Origin: Saprospiraceae bacterium | GTDB lineage: Bacteria > Bacteroidota > Bacteroidia > Chitinophagales > Saprospiraceae | Assembly (NCBI GenBank): GCA_029262995.1 | Contig: JAJCYH010000013.1 | Span: 1 to 64,000, forward strand | Direction: 5' to 3' | DNA: 64,000 nt | Part shown: positions 1 through 8,954 of the stretch, in pieces | How positions within the stretch are numbered: position 1 is the stretch's first letter | Layout: the number at the start of each line of letters is the position of its first letter | Notes under the pieces: model-generated | The model's database searches: none | The model's input: only the letters and a program-made list of their open reading frames with translations | Told to the model about the DNA's origin: nothing | Position numbers and translations under genes: made by a program

Positions 1-258
1 AATCCTGGTGCCATTGAAAATCCATACAACAATATCGATGATGATTGTAATCCACAAACCCTAGATGATGACCTCGATCAAGATGGCTTCATATTAGAAT
101 TTGATTGCAATGACAATGATCCACTTATAAATCCTGGTGCCATTGAAAATCCATACAACAATATCGATGATGATTGTAATCCACAAACCCTAGATGATGA
201 CCTCGATCAAGATGGCTTCATATTAGAATTTGATTGCAATGACAATGATCCACTTATA
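1..258 (+). repeat. Exact tandem duplication of a 129-bp coding unit (43 residues)
   Basis: Bases 1-129 and 130-258 are identical and in phase with the reading frame. A third, diverging copy begins at 259, where GGT (Gly) becomes GAT (Asp) in the NPGA/NPDA motif. Because the first copy starts at the window edge, more copies may lie upstream. Identity including third codon positions points to very recent duplication or gene conversion. Confidence 0.95.
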
Positions 259-576
259 AATCCTGATGCCATTGAAATACCTAACAATGATATTGACGAA
301 GATTGTAACGGAGAAGATGATACAACTTCAATTTTTGAACTTGAGAAAACTGCAATTAGTTTTTTCCCAAATCCTGCCAATCAATTCATCCATTTTAAGC
401 TTGGATCAAGCACAGAAATGAATTATCATATCTATGATTTAACTGGTAAGAGACTGAAGCAAGGAAAATTCCAAGAGTCAATTTCTGTCACTGACTTAGA
501 GACTGGAATTTATTTATTAAAAGTTTATAGTTCTAAAAACGGTGAAAGCCAATCCTTCTTATTTGTTAGAAACTAA
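1..576 (+). CDS. C-terminal part of a secreted MopE-repeat protein with T9SS sorting domain (5' end outside window)
   Basis: An open frame runs in from the left edge and stops with TAA at 574-576. The visible 191 residues start with Asp/Asn-rich units of the DDDCN...DQDGF...DCNDNDP type, which match the MopE-like putative metal-binding repeats (PF11617-like) common in Bacteroidota surface proteins. They end in an about 75-residue tail with the FFPNPANQ motif, a YDLTGK motif and a final GIYLLKVYS strand, the pattern of a type A T9SS C-terminal sorting domain. The protein is therefore probably exported across the outer membrane and anchored or released at the surface; Ca2+ binding by the repeats is a family-level inference. 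Two repeat units are identical at DNA level. The N-terminal function cannot be judged. Confidence 0.85.
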   Translation, partial: NPGAIENPYNNIDDDCNPQTLDDDLDQDGFILEFDCNDNDPLINPGAIENPYNNIDDDCNPQTLDDDLDQDGFILEFDCNDNDPLINPDAIEIPNNDIDEDCNGEDDTTSIFELEKTAISFFPNPANQFIHFKLGSSTEMNYHIYDLTGKRLKQGKFQESISVTDLETGIYLLKVYSSKNGESQSFLFVRN

Positions 577-680
577 ATAAGTCTTTGGCACTTTTGTTTT
601 GTAGTTGGTAACAATTATGTGAAAGTAAAGCTTATTGCTTAAAAATTCTTTAACTTGTGAAAGTTGTTCTATAATGATTG

Positions 681-717
681 ACTAGTGTCGCTGTAGCTTT
701 ACACGACACTAGTTTTG
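681..717 (+). terminator. Rho-independent terminator after the MopE-repeat gene
   Basis: Arms ACTAGTGTCG (681-690) and CGACACTAGT (704-713) pair perfectly. Past a single bulged C at 691, TGTA (692-695) pairs with TACA (700-703) around a GCTT loop, giving a 14-bp stem followed by TTTT. It lies about 105 bases after the stop codon at 574-576 and separates this gene from the BlaI/BlaR1 pair. Confidence 0.85.
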
Positions 718-788
718 ATTATAACCTTTCATTTCTCAGCTTATATTTAGTCAAATTATCCTGACTTTTACGTTAATTTCTTCTTAAC

Positions 789-806
789 ATACGAAAATAA
801 TCGTAT
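789..806. promoter_or_regulatory. Palindromic operator 1 upstream of the BlaI-type gene
   Basis: Perfect inverted repeat ATACGA-N6-TCGTAT. An identical half-site pair occurs at 819-836, with the same 6-base spacer length and a 30-bp centre-to-centre distance, close to three helical turns. BlaI/MecI repressors bind dyads in their own promoters, so autoregulation is the natural reading. The half-site differs from the classical TACA/TGTA of staphylococcal BlaI. Confidence 0.8.
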
Positions 807-818
807 TAATATTTGCAA

Positions 819-836
819 ATACGATCCGTTTCGTAT
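819..836. promoter_or_regulatory. Palindromic operator 2 upstream of the BlaI-type gene
   Basis: Second perfect ATACGA-N6-TCGTAT dyad, 30 bases upstream of the start codon. Between the two dyads lies AATATTTG (808-815), one mismatch from the Bacteroidota -7 box TAnnTTTG. A repressor bound at both sites would cover the likely promoter. Confidence 0.8.
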
Positions 837-866
837 AACATTGCTATTACTATAAATTAATTTGCT

Positions 867-1250
867 TTGAAAAAGAAAAACACCCCTACTGAATCAGAAC
901 TAGAGATACTCCAAATACTATGGCAACATGGTGCTTCTTCAGTTCGGACAGTAAATGAAATATTGAATGAAAACAGGGAAGTAGGCTATACTACAACTTT
1001 AAAAATCATGCAGATCATGACGGATAAAGGCATGGTAATAAGAGATACGGGACAAAGGACCCACATTTATGAGGCAGTTGCACAAGAAAATGACACCCAA
1101 AAAACCTTATTGGACAGTTTTGTTGAAAAAACGTATAGAGGCTCTACGATGCGCTTAATCATGCAGGCATTAGGACAACAGGAAACCAATTCAAAAGAAT
1201 TGGAAGAGCTTAAAAAAATAATTGATCAACTGGAAAAGAAAAACAAATAA
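867..1250 (+). CDS. BlaI/MecI/CopY-family transcriptional repressor
   Basis: A 127-residue winged-helix protein (family length about 120-130). The N-terminal TESELEILQILWQHG and the following YTTTLKIMQIMTDKG are the characteristic helices of the penicillinase-repressor family; the C-terminal half is the dimerisation region. The start is TTG: an in-frame TAA sits at 858-860 and no ATG precedes the conserved first helix. It is followed one base later by a BlaR1-type protease gene, the usual sensor/repressor pair in which signal-activated proteolysis relieves repression. Two perfect dyads upstream are probable operators. The regulated targets are unknown beyond the operon itself; beta-lactam sensing should not be assumed. 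Confidence 0.92.
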   Translation: MKKKNTPTESELEILQILWQHGASSVRTVNEILNENREVGYTTTLKIMQIMTDKGMVIRDTGQRTHIYEAVAQENDTQKTLLDSFVEKTYRGSTMRLIMQALGQQETNSKELEELKKIIDQLEKKNK

Positions 1251-1251
1251 A

Positions 1252-3585
1252 ATGATTAGTTCAATTCTATCTAATGACCTGGCCTCTGCCATTACCTGGA
1301 CACTCATTCACACAATTTGGCAGATCAGTCTTGTGGCCATCCTCTTGACACTAGTGCTTAAGATTACAAATAAAACAAAGTCTATATACCGTTACAATAT
1401 CGGATTAGCAGCTTTATTTCTTGTTATCCTAATGTCAATGATCACCTTCGCTGGTTATTATGTAGGAAACGAACCTTTAGACCTAATCAGCTCCTCATTA
1501 ATTTATCATCAAGAAATTCAAACTTCTTCAATCCCAGATACAGGAATAAGTAATATACTTACATCCATCGATTTATATTCTCCACTTATTGTTAATATTT
1601 GGATATTAGGCGCATTGCTATTTTTACTAAAGATTGCGGGTGGATTTTTATATGTTAAAAATCTTGTTAGACAGGCTAATCTTGAAAACAGTTTTCTGAA
1701 AAAGACACTGAGCAGACTTCATAAGGATTTTAACATCAGCAGAACTATAATAATAAAAGAATCCTCGAAAATTACTACCCCAATGGTAATGGGATATATA
1801 AAGCCAATTATTCTTTTTCCAGTTGGATTAGTAAATCAATTAAGTACCTCTGAGGTAGAATCAATATTATCGCACGAATTGGCTCACATTAAAAGACATG
1901 ATTATATTTTCAATCTGCTACAGATGCTCGTTGAGTCGGTATTCTATTACCATCCTGGAATTTGGTTTATATCATCAAGAATAAATATTGAAAGAGAAAA
2001 TTGTTGCGACGACATGGCTATCGGATTTACTGGCAACAACATTTCATATGCCAAAACACTAGTAAAATTACAAGACCTTAAAACCTCCGGAAATTATTCA
2101 CCTGCCTTGGCTTATTCCGGTAACAAAAATGTATTTACACAACGTATCATGAGAATCTTAAATCAATCTTCAACAGGCAATCAATATCGAGATAAATTAT
2201 TGGCAATCTTATTGGTTTTTGCCAGTTTGTTTCTTGGCGCCAACAACTGGAATAATAACAATGACAAGCAACTTGAAAATCCAGACATCTATTTCATTGA
2301 TGATTGTCCTCAGTCCATTGGTGATATTAAGTACTATCTAGATACAATACCAGAAAAAAACAGTTTCCATATCAAGAAAATGACAGACAAAAAAGCTGTT
2401 GAAATGGAAATGGAAAACGGTGCAATTATCAAACTAAAAATTGATGGAAAGGAAGTAGATAAAAAGGAATACGACAAACATAAAGACATCATAAAAGAAC
2501 TAAGTCCTAATTCGGATAGAGACATCATTACCGTATTTCCAAATTGTGATGAAGATCTTGGAAAGGTCTATTTACTTGAATCATTGAATGGCAATACAAT
2601 TAAATTAGACTCAATCCTAAACGCAGTAGACTTCAACGAGCTTAAAACAATTGAAAATTATTGGACAAGGAAGGATAATGAAGTTTTAAGATTAAATGAG
2701 ATATTAATGGATTCCATCAGAAGTGGCATGAAAAATCGACTTCATCCATATAATAGAAAGAATCTATACACCTACAGTATAGATTCCATAATGGATCTAT
2801 TGCCTGAGAAAATGCCTAGAATAGCAGTATTCCCTTCAGAAAATGAAAAAGACTATAAAGTTATCCACGATTTAAAGAAAGCATTAGAAGAGGACCTTCT
2901 AGGTGAACAGAAAAATATACTTAATGAACTTAAAATATTAAAGGAAGTTGAACAAGTACATGGCATTGAAAAGGCATTGCTTGAACGAGAAATCAAAGAA
3001 AATCTAAGATCTCAGCTTAAAGAAAAAGAATATCAAATTATTCTTGGAGATAAAAAATATCTTGAATCAGAATTAAGAGAAAACGAAGAAGATTTAATCA
3101 TTGAGTTAAAGCGTAAGCTTGAAAGAAGCGAGCATCAATTAGAGGACGCGCAAAGTAAAATCGAAAAAGATATAGCAAGTCTCAACAGAAATTCTTTTGA
3201 ATATAGTTTCCCATCATATTCTATCAAAGAAGACGGGTTAGAATTCTTTTTTGATAATAACAGAAGTAAAGCCGAATTACTTGAAAGAAAAATTGCCTCA
3301 AAAGGATTGCTTTACAAAAAGAAAAATAAAGTATCCGATTACTTGTTTTCTGAGTTATTAAATGACCAGCTTGTCCAAGCAGAAGAAACCAATAAAATTG
3401 AACTGACACACAAGCATTTAAAAATCAATGGGGATAAGCAACCTAAGAACATCTTTAACAAGTATAAAAATATTTATGAAAAATATTCAGGTTTGGAACT
3501 TTCCAAAGGATCAAAGTTGAAGTTTGTTCTTGAGCCAGAGGAAGAATTAGATAATATATTCGAAATCAGAATTAAGCAGGATTGA
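1252..3585 (+). CDS. BlaR1-type M56 family membrane metalloprotease with long charged C-terminal region
   Basis: The ATG at 1252 lies one base after the repressor's stop codon, so translation is probably coupled. The 777-residue product has several N-terminal membrane helices and the zinc motif HELAH (H208, E209, H212) in SHELAHIKRHD. The downstream ENCCDD supplies the third-ligand glutamate region of M56 peptidases. Another hydrophobic segment near residues 322-338 separates this from a long extracytoplasmic tail of about 440 residues. That tail has a Lys/Glu-rich coiled-coil-like stretch at roughly 530-660 and no penicillin-binding SxxK/SDN module that I can see. The family role is signal-induced cleavage of the partner BlaI-type repressor. 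The ligand is unknown. Confidence 0.88.
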   Translation: MISSILSNDLASAITWTLIHTIWQISLVAILLTLVLKITNKTKSIYRYNIGLAALFLVILMSMITFAGYYVGNEPLDLISSSLIYHQEIQTSSIPDTGISNILTSIDLYSPLIVNIWILGALLFLLKIAGGFLYVKNLVRQANLENSFLKKTLSRLHKDFNISRTIIIKESSKITTPMVMGYIKPIILFPVGLVNQLSTSEVESILSHELAHIKRHDYIFNLLQMLVESVFYYHPGIWFISSRINIERENCCDDMAIGFTGNNISYAKTLVKLQDLKTSGNYSPALAYSGNKNVFTQRIMRILNQSSTGNQYRDKLLAILLVFASLFLGANNWNNNNDKQLENPDIYFIDDCPQSIGDIKYYLDTIPEKNSFHIKKMTDKKAVEMEMENGAIIKLKIDGKEVDKKEYDKHKDIIKELSPNSDRDIITVFPNCDEDLGKVYLLESLNGNTIKLDSILNAVDFNELKTIENYWTRKDNEVLRLNEILMDSIRSGMKNRLHPYNRKNLYTYSIDSIMDLLPEKMPRIAVFPSENEKDYKVIHDLKKALEEDLLGEQKNILNELKILKEVEQVHGIEKALLEREIKENLRSQLKEKEYQIILGDKKYLESELRENEEDLIIELKRKLERSEHQLEDAQSKIEKDIASLNRNSFEYSFPSYSIKEDGLEFFFDNNRSKAELLERKIASKGLLYKKKNKVSDYLFSELLNDQLVQAEETNKIELTHKHLKINGDKQPKNIFNKYKNIYEKYSGLELSKGSKLKFVLEPEEELDNIFEIRIKQD

Positions 3586-3606
3586 AAATGTGAATTTTAG
3601 GCAAAA

Positions 3607-3638
3607 AATAAAGCCTTTCAATTACGAAAGACTTTATT
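3607..3638. terminator. Probable bidirectional terminator between convergent genes
   Basis: A 13-base arm at 3607-3619 pairs with 3626-3638 with one mismatch around a 6-base loop. Read on the minus strand the stem is followed by TTTTTT, so it best fits the oxidoreductase gene ending at 3766; it also lies just after the protease stop at 3585. A second hairpin at 3735-3761 (ATAATCAA/TTGATTAT arms) lacks a U-tract. Confidence 0.6.
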
Positions 3639-3765
3639 AAAATCCATTTTTCATTATCCACTTAAAAGACAATTAAAAATGAATAAACCCCTACATAAAT
3701 TTCATCATTAAAAAATTAAATGTATAAGAGGTTTATAATCAATGCTCTAGGAGTTGATTATTATA

Positions 3766-4917
3766 TTACATCTTTACCCATTTTTTATTCGACTGACCAG
3801 ATTCTATTACTTTATAAATGAACTCCATACCCCTCACACCATCATTAATATCTGGAAAATCTTGGAAAACAGGATCTACTTGTTTGCCTTCTTGCTTGGC
3901 TTGAATACACTTGGCCACATTCCTGTAAATATTCGCGAATGCCTCTAAATAGCCTTCTGGATGACCGGCCGGAAGTCTTGTATGCGCTTGAGTAGATTCT
4001 GATAAATTTGCTGTTCCTGTCCGATAGATTTCCATTGCTTTATCAAGCCATTTTACATGAAGACTGTTAGGTTCCATTTGATGCCATTCCAAACCTGCCT
4101 TTTCACCGTAAATCCTTATACTAAGTGCGTTTTCTTCACCAGCAGCAATCTGTGATGCATGTAGAATTCCTCTAGCTCCATTTTTAAACCTTAACAAAAC
4201 ATTGCCATCATCATCAAGACGTCTGCCAGGAACCAAAGCAGTAATGTCTGCACAAAGTTCGGAAATTTCCAGACCAGTAATATACTCTGTAAGATTTTCA
4301 GCGTGAGTTCCTATATCACCCATAGCACCAGCAATGCCAGACTTTTGTGGATCTGTTCTCCATGAGGCTTGCTTCTGCTCAGTTGCTTCAAGCGCTGTAC
4401 TTAACCAACCTTGAGGATATTCAACGACTACTTTTCTTATATTTCCTAATTCTCCACTTCTTATCATCTCTCGAGCCTGCTTAACCATTGGATATCCCGT
4501 GTAATTGTGTGTAAGCGCAAATAACAAACCTGAATTTTTTACAAGATCTCTTAATTCATAGGCCTGTTCAAGATTAAAGCATAAGGGCTTGTCACAAACA
4601 ACATTAAAACCATACTCCAACGCCATTTTCGCCGGCTCAAAATGCATGTGGTTTGGTGTTACAATACTAACAAAATCCATACGTATGTTTGGATCAAGTA
4701 AGATCTCTATTTTAATCATTTCGTTAAAGCTTCCATAGACTCTTTCAGTAGGAAGATAAAGATCCTCACCCGATAATCTGCTTTTTTCTTCTTGGCTACT
4801 AAAGGCACCACATACCAATTCGATCTGACCATCTAAGGCTGCGGCCATTCTATGTACATTTCCAATAAATGCCCCTCTCCCACCGCCAATCATACCCATT
4901 CTGATTTTCCTACTCAT
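3766..4917 (-). CDS. Gfo/Idh/MocA-family NAD(P)-dependent oxidoreductase
   Basis: 383 residues with an N-terminal Rossmann fold: the dinucleotide-binding glycine motif GMIGGGRGAF lies near residues 8-17. The family signature (E/D)KP appears as CDKPLCF near residue 110, followed by the C-terminal alpha/beta sheet domain with GDIGTHAENL, the histidine region typical of the active site. Members oxidise or reduce sugars, inositols and similar polyols; the exact substrate cannot be read from the sequence. Its ATG overlaps the stop of the upstream DUF885 peptidase gene by one base (TAATG), so the two form a translationally coupled minus-strand pair. The functional link between them is unclear. Confidence 0.9.
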   Translation of the reverse strand: MSRKIRMGMIGGGRGAFIGNVHRMAAALDGQIELVCGAFSSQEEKSRLSGEDLYLPTERVYGSFNEMIKIEILLDPNIRMDFVSIVTPNHMHFEPAKMALEYGFNVVCDKPLCFNLEQAYELRDLVKNSGLLFALTHNYTGYPMVKQAREMIRSGELGNIRKVVVEYPQGWLSTALEATEQKQASWRTDPQKSGIAGAMGDIGTHAENLTEYITGLEISELCADITALVPGRRLDDDGNVLLRFKNGARGILHASQIAAGEENALSIRIYGEKAGLEWHQMEPNSLHVKWLDKAMEIYRTGTANLSESTQAHTRLPAGHPEGYLEAFANIYRNVAKCIQAKQEGKQVDPVFQDFPDINDGVRGMEFIYKVIESGQSNKKWVKM

Positions 4918-6605
4918 TATCTTCTTTTATTGATAAAGCCATTAACTAATCTTTCCAAAGTGTTTAAAGGTATTGAACCATTTGCCAAAACAAGATCATG
5001 AAAATCTCTGATTTCAAATTTATCTCCTAATTCATTTTCCGCTTTAATTCTAAGCTCTCGGATTTTCATCTCTCCAATTTTATAGGAAACGGCTTGTCCT
5101 GGCCAGCCAATATATCTATTTATCTCAGTTTCTATCTCATAAAAACTCAATGAAGTGTGATCTCTCATATATTGAATGGCTTGATCTCTGGTCCAGCCTT
5201 TAGCATGTATTCCTGGATCGATTACTAATCTACATGCCCTCCACATCTCATAACTCAATCTGCCAAATTCCTCATAAGCAGTCTTGTACATACCAGCTTC
5301 CTTTCCAAGATACTCAGCGTACAAACCCCAACCCTCTCCAAATGCACTTAAATATTGCGATCTGAAAGCAGGTAATCCTTCCAGTTCCTTAGCAAGGCTA
5401 CCTTGTAAATGATGACCAGGCACGGCCTCATGTAATGTCAATGCTGGAAGCATATACATTGGTCTTGATTCCAATTTATATGTATTTACCAAATACTGCC
5501 CTGAATGCTTTGATGACATCGAACCACCAGAGTATCTCCCTGCAGTATAATTAGCTGCTATATCTTCAGGAACAGGATTTACCGTAAATGGCAATCGGGG
5601 CAGTTTACCAAAATATCGTGGTAGAATTTCTTCAGCTTTTTTTGATAACCAGGATGCATAATATAATAGTTCTTCTGGAGTCTTTGCAATGAACCTTTGA
5701 TCATCCCTCAAGTCTGCGATGAACTCTGGCAAGCTCCCATCAAACCCTATCTCTACTATTAAGTTTTCCATTTCTGCCTTGATTCGGGCTACCTCAGACA
5801 ATCCGATATTGTAGATATCTTCTGGTGTTAAATTCAAACTGGTATTATATCTAATCCGTTGAGCGTAGAATTTATTACCGTTATTTATCTTAGAAATCCC
5901 TAATGCAACATTAGCATTTGGTAAGTAATCATCATTCAAGAATCTATACAATTCTTTAAAGCTTAGAAACACATCTTGCTTTAAGGTGTTTTCAATTATT
6001 ATGTTTTTTTTAAGCAATGGCTGTAGCAAGAAAAAATCATCTGGTCCATCATGTATTAATTCTCCTATTATAGCCAAACAGTTTTCTACAACAAGTTTTG
6101 GTCTAACTTTTCCTTCTTCTATGCCTTGACTGAGGTGTTTTTGTTGCTGAAGCAAAAATCTTTTGGTGTCAGTTAGTTTTTTCAAATAATCGTTAACAGC
6201 TTGTTCTGAATTAAGATCTACGTTTTGACTTTGGTATATCATTGATGTAATAAAACCACCTTCACTGTTTAGTGGCATTAGGTAAGACTTAAAGTCAAGT
6301 AAGAACACTTCATTGGATAGGATATAGTGTAACATTTCAAAATTGATCAGGTCCTGATCGCTTAATTGCTCTTTATTAACCAATTCCAGTTGATTAAAAA
6401 GCGTCCCATATTTGTTTTGCTTTTTTATTATTTTATCTGGTCCATTGTTTGACCAGCCTGTGGAGTTGCTTGAGTTCAAACTTTCTTCAAAATTCTCATA
6501 ACGATCAATTATGTCATCTAATGAACCTTGGCCGTTTAGAGATGAATTAATAGAAAAATAAAGGAGATATAATACTACTAGCTTTTGCATTTTTAAATTA
6601 AACAT
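4917..6605 (-). CDS. DUF885-family putative metallopeptidase, exported
   Basis: 562 residues from the outer ATG; an internal ATG at 6590 (MQKLVVLYLLYF...) is preceded by an A-rich stretch and gives a cleaner signal peptide, so the true start may be there. The zinc-binding motif HEAVPGHH (first His near residue 392) followed by a downstream EGWGLYAEYLG glutamate region is diagnostic of DUF885 proteins, which resemble gluzincin peptidases. The length fits the family (about 550-600). The product is expected in the periplasm or at the outer membrane. It is the first gene of a pair with the oxidoreductase. The substrate is unknown; peptide hydrolysis is inferred from the fold. Confidence 0.88.
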   Translation of the reverse strand: MFNLKMQKLVVLYLLYFSINSSLNGQGSLDDIIDRYENFEESLNSSNSTGWSNNGPDKIIKKQNKYGTLFNQLELVNKEQLSDQDLINFEMLHYILSNEVFLLDFKSYLMPLNSEGGFITSMIYQSQNVDLNSEQAVNDYLKKLTDTKRFLLQQQKHLSQGIEEGKVRPKLVVENCLAIIGELIHDGPDDFFLLQPLLKKNIIIENTLKQDVFLSFKELYRFLNDDYLPNANVALGISKINNGNKFYAQRIRYNTSLNLTPEDIYNIGLSEVARIKAEMENLIVEIGFDGSLPEFIADLRDDQRFIAKTPEELLYYASWLSKKAEEILPRYFGKLPRLPFTVNPVPEDIAANYTAGRYSGGSMSSKHSGQYLVNTYKLESRPMYMLPALTLHEAVPGHHLQGSLAKELEGLPAFRSQYLSAFGEGWGLYAEYLGKEAGMYKTAYEEFGRLSYEMWRACRLVIDPGIHAKGWTRDQAIQYMRDHTSLSFYEIETEINRYIGWPGQAVSYKIGEMKIRELRIKAENELGDKFEIRDFHDLVLANGSIPLNTLERLVNGFINKRR

Positions 6606-6692
6606 AGTTGAATCTTAAAAGGTTAAATTAGCAATTGCTGTAATAATCCAAGATTTCTTGATCAAAAATTACATCGCTTTTACTAAGAATTT

Positions 6693-6700
6693 TACTTTTG
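6693..6700 (+). promoter_or_regulatory. Bacteroidota -7 promoter box for prfC
   Basis: TACTTTTG matches TAnnTTTG exactly and ends 15 bases before the ATG at 6716. A TTG inside the box could be mistaken for a start codon, but the box argues that the ATG is the true start and that the leader is very short. No convincing -33 TTG at the usual spacing. Confidence 0.5.
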
Positions 6701-6715
6701 CAGGCAATATTAGGC

Positions 6716-8296
6716 ATGAGTTTACAATCAGAAATAGACAAGAGAAAAACATTTGGCATAATTTCCCACCCGGATGCCGGAAAAACGACCTTAACAGAGA
6801 AATTACTCCTGTTTGGTGGCGCGATTCAATCTGCTGGAGCCGTAAAGTCCAATAAAATTAAAAAGCATGCCACTTCGGATTTTATGGAAATTGAAAAGCA
6901 AAGAGGAATTTCCGTTGCTACCTCCGTCATGGCTTTTGAATACCGCGATAAGCAAATCAATATTCTTGATACTCCTGGTCACAAAGATTTTGCCGAGGAT
7001 ACCTATAGAACGCTAACCGCTGTTGATAGTGCTATTGTGGTTATCGATGTCGCAAAAGGTGTAGAGGAGCAAACGGAAAACCTTGTAAAGGTTTGTAGGA
7101 CAAGAAAGACTCCAATGATTGTATTTATTAATAAAATGGACAGAGAAGGAAAAGATGGATTCGATCTCCTGGATGAAGTAGAAGGTAAATTGGGAATGCA
7201 TGTATGTCCTCTTAGCTGGCCAATCGGTATGGGACAAAGATTTCAAGGTGTCTACAATATTTATAGTAATAATCTTAGACTTTTTTCAGCTCATGGCAAG
7301 CAATCTGATAATGAGACAATTGAAATTTCTAATCTCAATGATGATTCTCTAGAAAACTTAATAGGGAAACCTGCTGCTAATGTTTTAAGAGAAGAAATTA
7401 ATACCATCAAACAGGTATATCCTGATTTTGATCAGGATGCTTACGCAAAGGGTGATATGAATCCAGTATTTTTTGGGTCTGCCATAAATAATTTTGGAGT
7501 AAAAGAAATGCTTGATTGTTTTGTTGAAATAGCACCTCCACCGCTGGCCAGAGAAGCTGAAGAACGTATAGTAAGACCATCAGAAGAAAGCTTTACCGGC
7601 TTTGTTTTTAAAATCCATGCTAATATGGATCCTAAGCATAGAGATAGAATTGCCTTTCTAAGAATTTGTTCTGGTACTTTTCAGAGAAACACGAACTATT
7701 ATCATGTGCGTCAGGATAAGAAAATGAAATTTTCAAACCCTACAATGTTTATGGCCTCTAAGAAAAACATCATTGATGATGCTTTTCCAGGAGATATTGT
7801 AGGATTGTATGATTCCGGTAACTTTAAGATTGGAGATTCTTTAACAGAAGGTGAGATAATACATTTCAAAGGAATTCCTTCTTTTTCTCCAGAGCAATTC
7901 AGGTTTATAAACAATGCAGATCCAATGAAGTCCAAGCAATTGAATAAAGGTGTTAAACAATTGATGGAAGAAGGCGTAGCTCAATTATTTACCAAATTGG
8001 ATAATAACAGAAAGATAATAGGTACGGTAGGAGCTCTACAGTTTGAGGTCATACAATACAGACTGGAGCATGAATACCAAGCAAAATGTGAATATGAAAA
8101 TATGCCAATGCACAAGGCTTGCTGGTTAAGTTCTGATAATCCAAAAGCCATTGAAGAAATCAAATCAAGAAGAAAAAATAATCTTGCTTTAGATAAAGAC
8201 GGCAAACTTGTTTATCTCGCAGAATCGGCATGGACTTTAAAAATGGCCGAAGAAAATCATCCAGAAGTAACATTTCACACGAGTAGTGAGTTCTGA
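6716..8296 (+). CDS. prfC: Peptide chain release factor 3
   Basis: 526 residues, nearly the length of E. coli RF3 (529). A GTPase of the translation-factor class: P-loop HPDAGKTT close to the N-terminus, switch [10 protein letters not shown], and NKMD base-recognition motif. The elongation-factor-like domain II and the RF3-specific C-terminal domain (containing GALQFEV and the YQAKCEYE region) follow. RF3 removes RF1/RF2 from the ribosome after peptide release. The ATG at 6716 gives the usual [19 protein letters not shown] start; an earlier TTG at 6698 overlaps the promoter box. The gene appears to be monocistronic, with a hairpin directly after the stop. Confidence 0.97.
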   Translation: MSLQSEIDKRKTFGIISHPDAGKTTLTEKLLLFGGAIQSAGAVKSNKIKKHATSDFMEIEKQRGISVATSVMAFEYRDKQINILDTPGHKDFAEDTYRTLTAVDSAIVVIDVAKGVEEQTENLVKVCRTRKTPMIVFINKMDREGKDGFDLLDEVEGKLGMHVCPLSWPIGMGQRFQGVYNIYSNNLRLFSAHGKQSDNETIEISNLNDDSLENLIGKPAANVLREEINTIKQVYPDFDQDAYAKGDMNPVFFGSAINNFGVKEMLDCFVEIAPPPLAREAEERIVRPSEESFTGFVFKIHANMDPKHRDRIAFLRICSGTFQRNTNYYHVRQDKKMKFSNPTMFMASKKNIIDDAFPGDIVGLYDSGNFKIGDSLTEGEIIHFKGIPSFSPEQFRFINNADPMKSKQLNKGVKQLMEEGVAQLFTKLDNNRKIIGTVGALQFEVIQYRLEHEYQAKCEYENMPMHKACWLSSDNPKAIEEIKSRRKNNLALDKDGKLVYLAESAWTLKMAEENHPEVTFHTSSEF

Positions 8297-8299
8297 AAA

Positions 8300-8328
8300 G
8301 AGTATCCTGATTAAAAATCAGGATACTC
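8300..8328. terminator. Bidirectional terminator between prfC and the membrane-protein gene
   Basis: GAGTATCCTGAT (8300-8311) pairs perfectly with ATCAGGATACTC (8317-8328) around a five-base A-rich loop. The plus direction is followed by CTTAGTTT and the minus direction by TTTTC, so it can serve both convergent genes. Confidence 0.8.
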
Positions 8329-8352
8329 CTTAGTTTGGATATATTTCAAATC

Positions 8353-8898
8353 CTACTTACCTCTTGTTAGCCACCAGCTTAACCAGACGCCACAAAGTCC
8401 CCATTGAACTACAGTGTCGATGAGATAACCAACACTATTGGTTTTAAACCAAATCGTGTTTAAGTAACTGATTGTCAGATAACCAATCAAACCTATCATG
8501 ATTGAAGAAATAATCACTTTTTGTTTGGTCAAATCATTACGCCCCATCAATAGAAAGCAAAGAATATATACAGCCAATACATCTATGATTAAGCCTCTAA
8601 CCATATTCATTACCATAGTATTCTCTGATGAGCTTTGATAATGGAGTGTTGCCCATGGTTTGCCCATTGCTTCTTTCCACGCTGCTTCTTGTTCTTCTGG
8701 GCTTGCTTCTGGTGCTACATTAGGCATGTAATAGGTGCCATCTTCAAGTCCACTTGAAGCTAAACATTCCAGGATTTGTTCCTGCTGTGGGCTGTAGGCC
8801 ATTTCTGATCCATGAATGTCCAATTTGGTCCATGACATAAATTGCCACATAAATAAAATTAATCCCCCCACAAGGGATCCAATAAGTGCCTTATTCAT
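8353..8898 (-). CDS. Hypothetical membrane protein, four predicted helices
   Basis: I do not recognise this 181-residue protein. It has an N-terminal hydrophobic helix (about residues 5-22), then a roughly 70-residue polar, Glu/Pro-rich loop with PEASPEEQEAAWKEAMGKPW, then three more hydrophobic segments (about 98-118, 127-147 and 153-178), the last rich in Trp. The polar loop is probably periplasmic. It is alone on the minus strand between prfC and gyrB, with its own -7 box upstream and a terminator downstream. No catalytic motif is visible. Confidence 0.75.
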   Translation of the reverse strand: MNKALIGSLVGGLILFMWQFMSWTKLDIHGSEMAYSPQQEQILECLASSGLEDGTYYMPNVAPEASPEEQEAAWKEAMGKPWATLHYQSSSENTMVMNMVRGLIIDVLAVYILCFLLMGRNDLTKQKVIISSIMIGLIGYLTISYLNTIWFKTNSVGYLIDTVVQWGLCGVWLSWWLTRGK

Positions 8899-8943
8899 AT
8901 TTAAATTTTTATCCTAAATTACTGATTTTTAGTAAGTTTTTGT

Positions 8944-8951
8944 CAAAAATA
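8944..8951 (-). promoter_or_regulatory. -7 promoter box for the hypothetical membrane protein gene
   Basis: On the minus strand this reads TATTTTTG, an exact TAnnTTTG match, 46 bases upstream of the ATG at 8898. It lies back to back with the gyrB promoter, whose -33 TTG starts four bases away. Confidence 0.5.
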
Positions 8952-8954
8952 TCA

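Noticed and set aside
1222-1251. Upstream ATT start for the BlaR1-type protease
   Set aside because: It would overlap the BlaI gene by 29 bases, whereas the ATG at 1252 lies one base after the BlaI stop and begins a natural membrane N-terminus.
6658-6855. Second open frame overlapping the start of prfC
   Set aside because: Wrong frame within the conserved GTPase domain of RF3; no recognisable coding character of its own.
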